In this document: positions 10,723-23,346 of the stretch, one piece after another
Layout of the letters: every line of letters begins with the position of its first letter
Position numbering within the stretch: the stretch's first letter is position 1
DNA from: Ulva prolifera
Taxonomy: Eukaryota; Chlorophyta; Ulvophyceae; Ulvales; Ulvaceae
Direction of reading: 5' to 3'
NCBI GenBank assembly: GCA_023078555.1
Contig: CM041196.1
Span: 5,405,658-5,469,657 of the forward strand
Length of the DNA: 64,000 nt
Notes under the pieces: model-generated
Told to the model about the DNA's origin: nothing
The model's input: only the letters and a program-made list of their open reading frames with translations
Databases searched by the model: none
Translations under genes and position numbers: made by a program

Positions 10723-11847
10723 CTAGTCGGTGGAAGCATTAGAGGAAGGCACGGAACGTGGCTCAAGATGGTCTTCGATGGCCTTCACGTATGGTTCAAC
10801 TTTCGTGCAAACTGGGTCCACGACGCCTTTCACGCGCGGGTAGATAGAGTCATTGACCACTCCGGCAGACTTCTGCACCACGGCGAATGAAGCGATCCAC
10901 TTCGCATACTCGACTGCTTTCTGATAAAGTTGTGCGTATGTGGGATTGGACACCACAGCGTCATGAGCGGAAGCGTATCGAGTCTGAGCTGTGGTCTTGA
11001 CCTCTGACACTGCAATCCATGCCTCCAGCTGACATCATCCTCAAGGTTCACCACAATGTTCAACATGCAGTTGAAAAACACGAAACAGTCAATGAGTAGC
11101 GATCAGATCCCAACGCACCGAAATCCTTGGGCACGCTGTCTTTCACTCGCGACTGGATGCCTGCCACCGCAGACTTGGACGTGTTCTGAACGCGGGTCAC
11201 GGCCTGAGACCCCAGTCCAACTCCAGCTTCAACCTAAATTCGTGGGATGATGTCACAGTTGGCAATACAGGGACATGCACAGGGCAGGCTCGTCCAGATG
11301 ACGAGGATGGCATGCCGAACGGAGCGGTGCGACACGGACTTGTGCGTTTGCATCGATACCTCACTATCAGACACAAGGACAGTTCTCAAACAGTCAAAAT
11401 CAATGTAGGCGGCTCAGAGCACGCTTCTACAGGCACACAGGGAAAATGTGGATGTTACAATGTGTCGCGTCTCACTTCGAACACAAAGGATCAGGCATCC
11501 TGGCATGCAGCTAACGGCTTACCAGTAAGACCAACGTAGACAAGATGTATGTTCAGTGAACATTCTGGCGAATATCATCAGATATGCGTATGTCGGACGC
11601 GAGGCACGCGCGAAACGGAGCATACCAAGGTATCCATGAGCTTCAACACCGACTGCGTAAGCGTCCAATACGACTGCATAACTGGTTGCAGATGTTGTTC
11701 CGTGCCGCTGATCATTCCCTCCACTGCCTTCGGCGATATCTGCATCGTTTTGCGCTTCGCCAACTCATATCCATTCGCCGCGAATGATAGAGCTCCTTCA
11801 GCCCCTCGTTGCACAAAGCTCAAGTACTTGATGTCTTGCTCAGTCAT
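10723..11847 (-). CDS. REF/SRPP-like lipid-droplet-associated protein
   Basis: Three exons, 11847-11626, 11233-11119 and 11009-10723, join in phases 0 and 1 to 207 codons plus stop with no remainder. The introns start GTATGC and GTGCGT. The N-terminus (IKYLSFVQRGAEGAL) matches the opening helix of the rubber elongation factor / small rubber particle protein family. Amphipathic segments follow, and a C-terminal part has NPTYAQLYQKAVEYAKW, IYPRVKGVVDPV and a closing VEPYV..IEDHLEP, as in plant SRPP/LDAP proteins. Such proteins coat lipid droplets or rubber particles through amphipathic helices and have no transmembrane span. None is predicted here and there is no targeting peptide. The algal major lipid droplet protein is a related alternative. 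The structure looks intact. Confidence 0.75.
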
Positions 11848-12524
11848 AGTTGCTTTTACGATTCTTCTTACTTGATCAGGCGGACTTGCTTGCCAATCCC
11901 AGGTTGCTGCGTTTTACGTCACGGGATGCCAAGACGAGATTGCGCCGAATGTAACGAATGAAAACGTCTTTGTGGCACACGAAGACGCCTCCAGTTTAAT
12001 GTTTGGTCGTGGCCCTGGTGCGCCTGCGTCGTTCCAGCTCATGAAGAGCAGCGTGCATCTGGTCGACTGAGCGATAATTCAGATTCCGAATATTCCAGAA
12101 GCACGAGCACGCTTGTGGCCAGGACCGTCCAGGCCCACAGGGATAGAACCAATTCGCGCGTCAAGACGCATGCAACGTGTTTCTGTGGCACGAAGACAGA
12201 GCCGGAAAGGATGGTAGCAATGCAGGAACACAGCTCAACGAAGCCCCGAAATAACGTCACATCATACAGAACAGCGCCAAGGCACAGCAGCCACTCAACA
12301 TCATTCCCATGCACTTTTCGCTGTGTTACTCACTGCTAGGCGGACGGTGTCGTCATGCCGTACGATATAGGACAGCTGACACTCAGTGACAGGTATCTCG
12401 GTCCGAGATATCAGAGTCCGCTGTGCCATCCCCGACACCTTCTGGGGATCCGCTACTGTGATCAGGGCAGCCCTGAACTGCAGCTGCCCTGCCTTGTCCA
12501 GGGCAGGCTAGCTTCCCTAGGTCT
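11848..12524. other. Spacer between REF/SRPP-like and TL17 genes
   Basis: Nothing coding was recognised. It must hold the promoter of the REF/SRPP-like gene and the 3' end of the TL17 transcript (both minus strand). Confidence 0.35.
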
Positions 12525-12834
12525 CTACTTGCTCACACGGCAGCCCACCCCGGCACGTGTCTCGCCCTTGACGGTCGGGTTTGCGCACCTGCATATGCAC
12601 ACCCAGTCACCAAACACTGCATCTGTGCCACAGGCTCACCATGGCGCACCAACACCACACCCACGTGATGGCAAGCGGCTGAACACAACGCCTCCACTCC
12701 TTCACTGACACTCAACTGCAGTCTCAGCAATCTGAGAGGAGCAGCCGACTGATAAGCGGACTGTACCGGACTGGAAGTTTTGAAGATCACAGAATTAATT
12801 GGCTGGACGTGGGGCGTGCAAACCAGATGGTGTG

Positions 12835-12874
<40 letters not shown>

Positions 12875-14143
12875 CGCACAGGCGCTTGGCGTCCTCGTTC
12901 CCGATGAGAGCGTCCTCAAAGTCGGCCCCCGACAAGTCAGCCCCAGTGAACTCAGAGCCCGTGATGACGGCGTTCACGAACTTGACACCCTGCATGTTGG
13001 TGTTGCTGAAGTCGACGCGGTCGATGACGGCGTTGGTCATGTCGGCGCCGGAAAAGTCGGCATCGACGGCGTACGCCTTGGTCATCACCGCCTCCTGCAC
13101 CCGCCGCGGCGCGGCCGTCAGTCTCGGGAGTGGGCCGTGTGTATGTGCAACTGGGCAGCGGGGTTGACAGCGTATCGTGGGCACGGACACAGGTAGCCGG
13201 CGGCGCATGCTCGGTGCTGCGTCACCCAGCGACACCAGCCGGCTCGACGAAAGCATGGTGGTAACAAGCCCTGAGACCCTCCCCCTGCATCCTGGATGAT
13301 TGTTCGGGGCATGCTGATACAGAAGGGTGCGCGGGGGTCGGGGTCGAACGCAGACCAGCACCAGAACGCCACTCACGAAGAGTCTGCGAGCACTGCTCAG
13401 CCAGCATACGCCTCAACTGGCAGGGGGATGCACAGCCTGCGGGAACATGATTATGATCATGTACGTACAGTGGCTACGGAGATGAGGGCTGAGCGTGATG
13501 ACCAGCTGTCGCTGTGGGGGCAGTTGCGCGGAGGTAGGCAGGCGACGCGTGCGCTACCGTATGGCACCGGTATATACCATACCGATGCTGCACGCCGTAC
13601 CGCATACTGACCTCGGAGTGTTCGCGGTGGCGGTGGCTATGATACATGCTGCCAAGCCACAGGCATCCTCCCCAGAGAGATCTGCTCAAATCAGATGTGC
13701 ACGAGGGGCTGTCGTCCAGCCAGTAGAGCACAGACCAGATGTAGTGGACCTGCCCAGTTGGCCGGCACGCACCACTGCCGACATGACAGCTACAAGGGAG
13801 CATGATGCACGCTGCCTGCATATCCAGACATGCCACGGCTGCTTGCACTCCAGGTGCCTGTCATACAAGGTGAACAGCAAGGGAGGGGGCAAGGCTGCCC
13901 GCGAGCGCTGCATTTGATGCAGTACAAAAGCACTGAAGTGTTGCACCGTGCAGCCGTGGCGGAGGCAAACCTGCATGTTGGCGCCTGAGAAGTTGGCGTT
14001 GGCCATGAGGGCGCCAGAGAGGACCTTCGCTCGGAGGTCTGCGCCGACGTACGAGCACTGGCGCAGGTCCAGCACCTTGTCGGACACTGCATTCGCTTGG
14101 CCGATGGTGTTGCCGACGTACCCACGGTCGCAGCGGTTGGGGT
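12525..14143 (-). CDS. Chloroplast thylakoid-lumen pentapeptide-repeat protein, TL17 type (5' end not found)
   Basis: Three exons, about 14143-13971, 13094-12880 and 12588-12525, join in phases 0 and 2 to an exact frame ending LCANPTVKGETR..GCRVSK. The protein opens with DRGYVGNTIGQANAVSDK, close to plant thylakoid lumenal 17 kDa protein (Arabidopsis At5g53490). Pentapeptide repeats of the A(D/N)(F/L/M)xx kind follow (ADFSGADMTNAVID, GADLSGADFEDALIG). The C-terminal cysteine pair lies in the last 64-nt exon. Pentapeptides fold into a right-handed beta-helix, and lumenal members are soluble proteins of unknown biochemical role. The exon or exons for the bipartite transit peptide should lie above 14143 and were not found. 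Intron 2 starts GTGCG and runs at once into a 36-base C tract on the sense strand. The family call is firm. Confidence 0.85.
12839..12874. repeat. 36-base G homopolymer (C tract in the sense of the TL17 gene)
   Basis: Uninterrupted G on the plus strand, so uninterrupted C on the transcribed minus strand. It begins within the sixth intron base of TL17 intron 2. Confidence 0.97.
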
Positions 14144-17100
14144 CTGCACAGCAGTTCAGGATGTGGAACGGACTGGAGTCGGGTTGCGTGGGGTTGGCGC
14201 AATGGCTGCAGGATAGTGTATCTGGAGAAGTTTGAGGCTGCTAAAGCATGTCACTGTGACGTGAGGATGAGCGCAGTATCACATCTTGATGGCTCAAACA
14301 TGTGGTCTGTGCATGAAGCAACTTCGGACTGATTGCGGCGAGATTGATCCTGTGCTGAGCATGGGGGAAGGTGATTCGCAACGGGCAGGAGGCACCCAGG
14401 CACACATTTGTGCTCAGGACAGCATATCAGGGCTGCATGTGGAGGGTGGCATGCCTTTATCAATGGGAGGCAGCCTGAATGCTGCATCTGCTGGCATGAC
14501 GTGCAGCATCAATGCAACAGCTCCAGCTGCTGCACCGGCAAGGAATCTTTGTTGCGAGGGTAGCTGTGCATCTGCAATCGAAGGCGCCTGTCAAAAAGTT
14601 TGTAGCCGATTGTATTCGTGTTGTATGCCTGTGCGGAGACGCCGGCGAGCGCTGTAGCGCTGTCAATGCCATTTGCGTGTCAAATCACGCGAACAGAGAA
14701 GCCTCAGTGTGTTATCTGTCCTCAGCACACACAACACAAAGATCATGTGCTAGTCGGTAAGATAACGCAGTATAAACATCATTGGCTTCTGCATGCTGAT
14801 CGATCTAGACGAATTCTGAAGTTTCGGCCGGGGTCGCAGCTGCGTGTGCTACTGCAGGTCTGACGAACACTCACATGAGTACTGGGTCTTCCACCGTTTG
14901 CCAACGGGAATACAGGGCCTGCTTCACCGCTGCAACATTGCCGTAGGGTGCCTGAACTTGTTTGACTGCAGCCGTGTTCACACGAGCTTTCAGATGTAGT
15001 CCCAGAGCACACAGATCGGCAGCCAAATTCCCAATCAAACCAGTAACCTATTCCGTCCAATGAGGCATCGATGCCGATGGCGGGGAGTACAGAACCAACG
15101 CGATGGCAACAAACCGGCATGAGGACATCGCCACTCGCGGGAGCAGAGAAGGGGAAATGGAGGAGCGTACGAGCGACACAGCCACGTGGGGCTGCCATTT
15201 GCCTGCTTGGTGGTGAGGAGAATGCTTTCATCTCGACTCAAGAAATCGTGCACCGTCCTGTCCTTGCTCAACTGCGACCACAACTCGTAGAGATTGATTG
15301 CAATCACGCCGAACAAGTATCACAGTTGAATGGTGTGAAAGGGTGATTTGTCTGTCCATGTCAACGGTTAAGTGCAATTCGTCTCTGAGATCGTGCACAT
15401 ACCGTGCGTGCTCGCAGGCATGAGACACACGCCACACAATGGCCCTGAATGTATGCATGCGGCACTGCAGCGCGCTGCTGCCTTGATCGAAACCGGTCAC
15501 TCAAAACGATCCATGCAAACGGAAAATTCATGTCGACCATCCCAGACAGCCTTAGTCGGGAACACGCGCCTGGTCAAGATGGTTGTGTCTGGATTGTGCG
15601 ATATTCAGTAGACGGTGCGCTGTATCGAATTTGACAGCCTGAATTAGGTCTGGAGCATCAGTCCTGCATCAAGTGCCTGCAAGCAGTCGTTGTTGATGTA
15701 CGTCACATGTTGCTGTGCGCATGATGGGTGCCAGATACCTGATGTGCACAAGAGCTGCACAGGCTCCTGGCCAATGTACTGGTCCCTTGTGACCTGCAGT
15801 ACCAACGATCAGCATTCACTATGGCCTGTTTTAGCTGCACAGCTTCGCTCCGACCCGTCAGATGGGTGGATATGGCGTCATGCACCTTGAATCTTGAATT
15901 ATGCTAGCACATGAAAGACAAGTAGAGCAGAATTGGTACGGGGCGCCCAATCTACCCATTGCGCCCAATCTACCCATTGCCTCGGACAAGAAAATCACAG
16001 GCAGTCAATCCATACAACTATCGTGACCAACAGACAGCCGTGTGTCATGTTGCCTTGTACATTGGCCTTGTTTCAGCATACATGCTTTATGACATCCGAA
16101 CCACAGTGCAACGTCTTAGGAAACGATGCATCCAACGCACGGTGCATATACATTACGGGGATGTGGCAATCCGATTGATGAGTGAAAATGGTGACATGGC
16201 ATTTCGTGTAATGATCAAGCTCGAACAGACAGTGCGTTCTGCTGCAAGCAGGGCCACATTAATAGATATCGATAACTATCGAATGCAGATGCGCATTCCG
16301 TCACGAATCCTGGCTGGCAGTCGTCTGAGCCCTTGGAAAGCAATGCGATGATCAGATATTGCCTTCCCGAAAGTGCCGCCTGCTCTCCTTGCTGTCTACA
16401 GCACCAAGTACATGCCTGGCACGTCATAATCAGTTTACACAACCCCGGGCCTCTGTGTGGCCAGACACCAAGACAGGCTGCATAGCTTCGGAACCAAGCT
16501 CAATCCGAAGGCGCTCTAGTTCACAAATCAAAGCAAACAAACAGGCCAGCTCGGAGTGGATAATATTTGATCACTCTCCTGAACACGAATCATGCTTCTA
16601 GCTGTCCTCGGACAGAGCAGTGACATGCTGTCCACCAGCTGTTCGAAGCCAAGGCTCAGTTAATGGCATGTGGGTGTCAGTGGCTGGCTTCCAGGAGCGC
16701 ATAAAAAATGGTCTTCACTGCTGCCGAAACCATGCACTCAAGGACATTCGGATTCGGTTAGCTAGAGCCTCAGTTGATCTTGACAACTTTGGACATCCAG
16801 GATCACATGCCATACATGTCAGGATCCTTCGACCATGCGGCTCTGGGCTTTCAAGATCATGCAAGCATGTTTTTACCACCTCAGCAAGCTGGAAGACACC
16901 ATCTACCGAGACGTGTGCCTCGCCTGGCTCCATTGTAGCACCGGGTACGTGCCCTGTAGTCAATGGAACGCCATGATCTGCTACTTTCTGATGGCACACA
17001 TTACCCCACACCACCACAAGGCGATCAAAGGAAACACAACAGCCAGGTTCAGGCTAGCTGCCCTAAAAAGTTTGATGAATGCACAAAAGGTGATGCTGCA

Positions 17101-18415
17101 GAGCCGGCACTTGAAAACAAACGACCAAAAGCCTGATCTACATTACACAGACACAACATCATGTCCTCCACAACCCACTCAGTCCCACCACTAACCCTGA
17201 CCAAGAACTCTTACAAGAAGTATGTGCGGCAATGCACATCCAAGTATACCGCACATCTGCTCATCCAGTAACAGAGCCCTGGCCGGATCACATCATGCTG
17301 CAGTCCTCACTCCAATTGACCTTCAAAGGTCTCAACAGCTCTGCCAGGGCGCATTCACAGCTGCTGGAAGTACTCCAGCACACTCCTAGACACCATAGCA
17401 CAGCATGCAGCAGAGGCAGAGCCAGGGCTCGCTCGCCGAACACAATCACAGGTCCCGGGCTCGCCTGGGGACAGCCCCACAGTCCAGCTGGGCGAGTATC
17501 CGCACAGCCTCATCGCCAGCTCGCCTCCCAGAGGCCAATCATCCAAATAGAAACCATGAGAAAAGAGTGTGATAACACGCACATACCGTGGCCATATCTC
17601 GCACATACCGTGGCCGGCAGGACCGCACCTCGACACCCCCAGCCACTCCCGGCTCGAGCGGGGAGAATCACAGGCATACACAACAGGTGGCATGTGACCA
17701 GCCGGTGCCTGTAGCCACTGCCTCTGGGCGCTGGCCTGCAGAGTGATGGCCGCATGGCAGCACTCAGGCAGCACCGGAGGTGGTTCGCTGTGGCAGCATA
17801 TGATATCAGGCGCAACAGAAACCATTTATTGGAAGCTCCTGGATATGCATCTCTCGAGCTTACGCAGCATTGCATTGCTGCAACGCGGCGCCTGTGGAAA
17901 GGCGTCACAGTCCATGCCAGGGGCGCTGGCTGTTCTCATGCAGGTAACGCCGCGCGTCATCGAGGCACGCCCCAGGAGGAGCCACCTGCACCCTTCCCAC
18001 AGCTGTGACAGCGTCCACTCCAACAGTCCACCACAACACTGCCAAGCGCGATGCATCAGCGCCGGGACAAAGTGGCTGCAAGGGCGCACTGTGGCATAGC
18101 AGCGCCGGCTGCCCAGGCGGGAACGTGCTGAGCTTCAGGCCCCACACGTTTACCCACTGGCAGAGGCAAAGGAAGTGCTCAGCATCTGAGGCACCGCATG
18201 TGGCACAACATTGGGCACAGAAGGCGGTTACACGGGCAGCAGGCTTGTCCACTCCCCGCGAGGTCATGCATGTGTGCCACATGCACACGGGGTGCGCAAT
18301 CACACTCTGTGCCCAGTTCTCGATGTGTCCTGGATGCGCTGCGACCAGACAGATGCCGTCTGAATTTGAATGGAGGCCACACCTTTCCCAGCACGCAGCA
18401 CGGGCGCGGGCTCAG
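14144..18415. other. 4.3-kb spacer, essentially unassigned
   Basis: The TL17 transit-peptide exon should be here. One minus-strand stretch at 15047-14875 reads an alanine-rich, protein-like segment (KARVNTAAVKQVQAPYGNVA) between a TAG acceptor and a GTGAGT donor. It could be an isolated exon, but I found no partner exons and give it about 0.2. The rest holds short ORFs without recognisable content. Confidence 0.35.
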
Positions 18416-19207
18416 CTACATCGGCACGTTGCCGTTGTCAAACGTGCAGAAGTTGTTGCGGTCACGCACGATGTTGGGCATGCTGCACGGCACAGCCCCT
18501 GCACAGCACCCCATCGCCCGTGAAGCCCTGACAGCGATCAAGCGGCTGCGGCAACCACGCAGATCGCCGCCAATGTGGTAGCACAGGCCGGCCGCAAAAA
18601 CGCAGCCCATCAGCACGCAGCGCAGCAGACGCAGCACGTGTTATTTGGTTCAGCATGCAGCACAGCATGTGTCACAGCATGCACAGCATGATGCACAGCA
18701 TGTGCAGCATGGGTCGCACCGGTGCAGGCGGGCCCGCCATCAAAGCCGCACTGGATGCAGTCGCCGTCGAAGCACTGAGCAACGGTGGTGTCATCGCACA
18801 TGCCGGCGTTGAGGTCGTTCTCGGGGATCATGCAGCACGCCGTGCCGAGCTGGCCGCAGGGGTCGGCGTCCGGTAGGAAGACGATCTCGGTGGGGGGCGT
18901 GCAGATGAAGTTCACGGCCATGAGGTCGCCCTCGCACTCCTCGTCGCCTGCACATGATCATGAAACTCACGCACAACATTTTGCTCCCACGTGCCTGAGA
19001 AGGGGGGTTTTGTCGGAGGCACGCAGGCAGGCCGGCGTTGCCCGACAGCGATGCACGGCTGGCATAAAGGGCACGTGGTGCAGGTCAGATGCATGCGTAC
19101 TGCACTCGTATTGCATGCATAGTGCACTCGTAGTGAACACTGCATCCCGCTGCAGCAACAGGAAACGCCCCCCCCCCCAATCGCTGAACCCCGAGAGAGT
19201 TTCAGGG

Positions 19208-19244
<37 letters not shown>

Positions 19245-22200
19245 GGGAGAGCGCACCCATGCAGATGCGATTGCCGCGGGTACCACAGCGCTCACACCGG
19301 CCATCGTCGCAGATGAGAGATGTCATGTTGCACGTGCCGCCGTTCGGGTCGGTGGCGGGCAGATCGCAGCACGCCTGGTTGAGTTCGCCGCAGTCCGGGC
19401 CCACCTGAGGTGGCTGTGGGGGCTCCACTTGTGGGGGCTGCTCAGGTTGCTCCGGCTGTGGGGGCTCCACTTGCGGAGGCTGCGCGGGCTGTCCGGGCTG
19501 TGGGGGCTCCACTTGTGGTGGCTGCTCAGGCTGCTCGGGTTGTGGTGGCTCCACTGCTGGCGGAGATGGCGGGGGGGTTGGGGGTGGCACCACAGGGGGT
19601 GGTGCTGCGGGTGGTGTTGGGGGTGGCACCACAGGGGGTGGTGCTGCGGGTGGTGTTGGGGGTGGCACCACAGGGGGTGGTGCTGCGGGTGGTGTTGGGG
19701 GTGGCACTACAGGGGGTGGTGCTGCGGGTGGTGTTGGGGGTGGCACTACAGGGGGTGGTGCTGCGGGTGGTGCTGGGGGTGGCACCACAGGGGGTGGTGC
19801 TGCGGGTGGTGTTGGGGGTGGCACTACAGGGGGTGGTGCTGCGGGTGGTGTTGGGGGTGGCACCACAGGGGGTGGTGCTGTGGGTGGCAGAGGTTGCTGG
19901 CAGACGCCGTCCCTCACCACCAAAGAACCTGTGCAGGCCCTGGGACCTGCAGAGCAGCAAAAGCTTCAGCATCACGGTCGCTGACAATTTCGCTGCCACC
20001 CTGGCGGCCATGCATGGCCGTATGGCCTGAGCGGGGCGGTCGCCCTGGTCAGTAACCGCCGATGCAGGCGCCATGAACGTCGTGACCGTCTCCCCAAAAC
20101 ATCCCCCCACGGGAAGCGCCACACTCCTGCAGCGTGGCGGGGGTACATGCATGGCGCGCTGCAGCTGCACAGTACGTGTTTGTCCTGTTTGATGGACTGT
20201 TTTGGTTTGGGAGCCTACCGTGGCCGTGGGGCCTCCGCTCACACCACCGCTCTTTGCAGGCTTTGAGCAAGTCGCCATACGATTCCGCGGTGCCGACACT
20301 TCAAACGAAACAGTGCTGTACAGGCCGCTTGCGTGTTTGTTGTGAACAGATTGGCGGGAACCTGACCATGCTCAAGAGAGAACCACAGGAGTGTGACCAC
20401 GTCATGCATGCGCTCTGCTTGTGATGATGTGCTGAGTCAGCACACCTCTGCTGCTCGACCACAACCCTGGGTCATTGCGCCACAGGTCCATGCAAGCCCA
20501 CACGTGTGTTGCAACAGTATGGCATGGTATGCAGCCACAGGCGACGGGTCCAATAGACATACAGTCACGGTTGCTGAAGTGCAGCTGGGGAGGGGGGGCC
20601 AGGGGGTCTGTACCTGCGCAGGGTCGGCCGCCGCTGAGGCCGCAGCGTTCGCACGTGAAGCCGACGCACGCAAACCTGGTCGGGTCATCGCACTCGCCGC
20701 TGTCTGGTAGCCCTGGGGAGAAGTTGCAGCACGGCGCATCTGCCACGCCGCACACGGCAGGCGGCGGCGTGGGGGGGGGTGCCGGTGGGGGGGTTGGGGG
20801 CGGCAGAGGTTGCCGGCACACGCCCCCTCGGACCACCAGGGTGCCTGTGCATGGCGTTGGCCCTGCAAGCAGCGGGATATCAGCGTTGCACGCTCTGATG
20901 GCAGCTGGCTATATATCGTACTAAATTAAATGCATTGACATGTAACGTGTTCCGCTGGGTTTTCTAGGTACTCAGCTAGGTATAGTTTATCATGGCTCTC
21001 TGGGCTGACTGAGCCAACAAAGATTACAGGTTTTAAACCTAGACCCCATGTAGCGCAGGCTAATCTGATTATTTAGTACGGTATAAAAGGTACACCCTGC
21101 TGCCAGTAGGCCGCTGCCAGTGGGCCTGCAACTCGGAACACAGGTCTCGCAAACGAGTCTTGGCGGCTCCACAGCTCAGCTGCAGCCGAGGTGTGTGCAA
21201 GCATGCGCCAGCGTTGTGCGAGCCTGCGTTCAGAATGCATGAGCAGCTGTTGCGTGTCAGACTGGGCAGGGCGTCTCCCCATGAAACAGGGGGGGGCACA
21301 CACCTTCGCAGGGCGGCCGGCCACGCAGGCCGCAGCGCTCGCACGTTGTGCCGACGCACACAAAGCTCGTCGGGTCATCACAGTCACCGCTGCCTGGCTG
21401 GCCTGGTGAGAGGTCGCAGCACTCTTCACCGCCACCGCCACACACGACAGGAGGAGGAGCCGGAGGAGGCACCGGGGGCGGGACCGGGGGCGGCACCGGG
21501 GGGGGAGTTGGGGGCGGCAGAGGTTGCCGGCACACGCCCGCGCGGACCACCAGGGACCCTGTGCATGGCGTCGGCCCTGCAAGCGGCAGAACCCTGAGCG
21601 CCCCGAGCTCAGATGGCAGCTCGCGTTGAAGAGGGCGCCCTGCTCAGGCTGGCAGAAGGATTGCTACCCGGAGCACACGGTCTAACCAAAGTTACTCTAC
21701 TTTACTTCAGCACCGGACCTTGGCGGCCCCACCGCTCAGTTGTCGCCATGCAAGGTGTGTGCCAGCCAGCCAGCATTGGCGTGCTGGCAAACACACCAAT
21801 GCTGGCGTGTTACGGCAACAGCAGAGCCGATGCTGGAGGGGGAACGTCAACGCTGCTATCACCACGACGGCGCTTGCTCCAGAGCCAATTGAACACACAG
21901 CAGCACTGCACGAGTCACAAACCAGGTGTAGCTGGTGCTTGTTGCATCGGTCAGGGCCACTCCTGCGCTCAAGTGTTTCCACGTACGACCACACCACAGC
22001 TGCAAGGTTTAAACCAGCAGCAGCATGTGAGAGCCACCGCCTCCGTTCCTCCTGGTGCAGCCTGAGCATGTGTGGCTGGCAGAGGGGTGCCAAAGGGCCA
22101 TGAGTGACCTTGTACGAGAGCAGCAGAGGCTTGCACGGCGTGGCTTGTACGGGCGGCAGCGCAAGATTCTGCTGTTGAGACCAGATCATTGAGCACCATT

Positions 22201-23346
22201 TCTGGCATACATCTGAAGTAGGGGAGGCACACCTTCGCAGGGGGCCCGGCCACGCAGGCCGCAGCGCTCACATGTCGTGCCGACGCACACAAAACTGGTC
22301 GGGTCGTCACAGTCGCCGCTGCCTGGTTGGCCTGGGGAGAGGTCGCAGCACTCTTCGCCGCCACCTCCACACACAATAGGAGGAGGTGCAGGGGGAGGCA
22401 CCGGGGGAGGCACTGGAGGCGGCACTGGAGGCGGCACGGGGGGCGGCACGGGGGGTGGGACCGGAGGCGGCACCGGTGGCGGCACTGGAGGCGGCACCGG
22501 AGGCGGCACTGGGGGTGGCACGGGCGGTGGGACTGGAGGCGGCACCGGTGGAGGCACTGGAGGCGGCACCGGAGGCGGCACCGGAGGCGGTACTGGGGGT
22601 GGCACGGGCGGTGGGACCGGTGGAGGCACCGGAGGCGGCACTGGGGGAGGCACCGGAGGCGGCACCGGGGGAGGCACAGCCACACAAACAGTGCCTGTGC
22701 TGTCAGGCACGAATCCCTCCGCGCAGCCACCTGCACGCCACAACGCACTGTAGTGGTATGGCCTTGGTCCGCTGCCGGCGGCTCCGGGGCTTCCACGGCT
22801 GTTCTGCCGGCACCTCGACGCATCCATGCATGCACCCTCAAACCGCCAGGATGAGGGCAGGATGAGGGCTGAGTGATCGTGCCAACACAGTGATCGTGCC
22901 AACACAGACAGCGGTCAACAGATGGACACAGTGCAGCATGCAGACATCGACCGCTGCGCCGAGCGCCTGTTATGTATAATCGCCCTGCCTCAAAGCCCAG
23001 TTGCATGGCTGGGAGTCAGTTGAGGTAGAGGATCAGCACAGGACGACGCACGGTCAAGGCGTGCAATGTCAGAGTGGAGCGAACCGGAGCAGACGGGCAG
23101 GTCGAGGGTACCACACGGCACACAGAGACCATCCGAGCAGACGTTGGCGGCGCCGTGGCAGAAGTTGTCTGCGCAGCAAGCGCCCGCCTCGGCGCCGCAG
23201 AGGCCGCCGACGGTCAGCGAAGACATCGACATGGCCGTGAGGGTGTCAGTGCCCGCTTTGGCGCCTGCGGCATGCGCGGTCGGGCCGACGGCCGCTGCCG
23301 CCAGCAGCGCCGACACGGCTCTCATCAGCATCTGCATGCGTGCCAT
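18416..23346 (-). CDS. Secreted modular cysteine-rich protein with proline-rich linkers (gene C, six cores)
   Basis: Seven exons join in phase 1 throughout: 23346-23085, 22730-22233, 21576-21304, 20862-20614, 19946-19257, 18947-18720 and 18498-18416. Together they give 760 codons plus stop with no remainder. Exon 1 encodes a signal peptide and a first core (CGAEAGACC..CHGAANVC..C..C..C). Exons 2-6 each start with a two-cysteine tail (such as GPTPCTGSLVVRAGVC), pass through a linker, and end in a core with spacing about C-x6-CC-x10-C-x7-C-x4-C-x2-C-x7-C. Exon 2 has a long VPPP-repeat linker and exon 5 about seven 45-bp repeats of VVPPPTPPAAPPP type. Exon 7 supplies the last tail (NNFCTFDNGNVPM). 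Proline blocks suggest hydroxyproline-rich wall or matrix rods between disulfide knots. No known domain is recognised and the function is unknown. Two sister genes lie at 31.2 and 43.7 kb. Confidence 0.85.
19209..19243. repeat. 35-base G homopolymer (C tract in the sense of gene C)
   Basis: It lies about 14 bases into the intron that follows the fifth exon of gene C. The donor is GTGCGC followed by TCTCCCTCCC and then the pure C tract on the sense strand. Confidence 0.97.
19560..19890. repeat. 45-bp coding minisatellite (proline-rich linker)
   Basis: About seven copies of a 45-bp unit on the minus strand encode VVPPPTPPAAPPP-type repeats within exon 5 of gene C. Copies differ by single bases (ACCACAG/ACTACAG, GTTGGGG/GCTGGGG). 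The frame is preserved because 45 is divisible by three. Confidence 0.93.
22395..22676. repeat. 12-bp coding microsatellite-like array (VPPP linker)
   Basis: Over 280 bases of a 12-bp unit encode VPPP more than 20 times in exon 2 of gene C. Codons for Pro and Val vary, so the array is not freshly expanded but is held at the amino-acid level. Confidence 0.93.

Noticed and set aside
19410-20055. Plus-strand ORFs of about 206-208 codons (Val/Leu/Gly-rich and Trp/Gly/Cys-rich)
   Set aside because: They are antisense shadows of the proline-rich linker in exon 5 of gene C.
22277-22865. Plus-strand glycine/threonine-repeat and arginine-rich ORFs
   Set aside because: They are antisense or frame-shifted readings of the VPPP linker in exon 2 of gene C.
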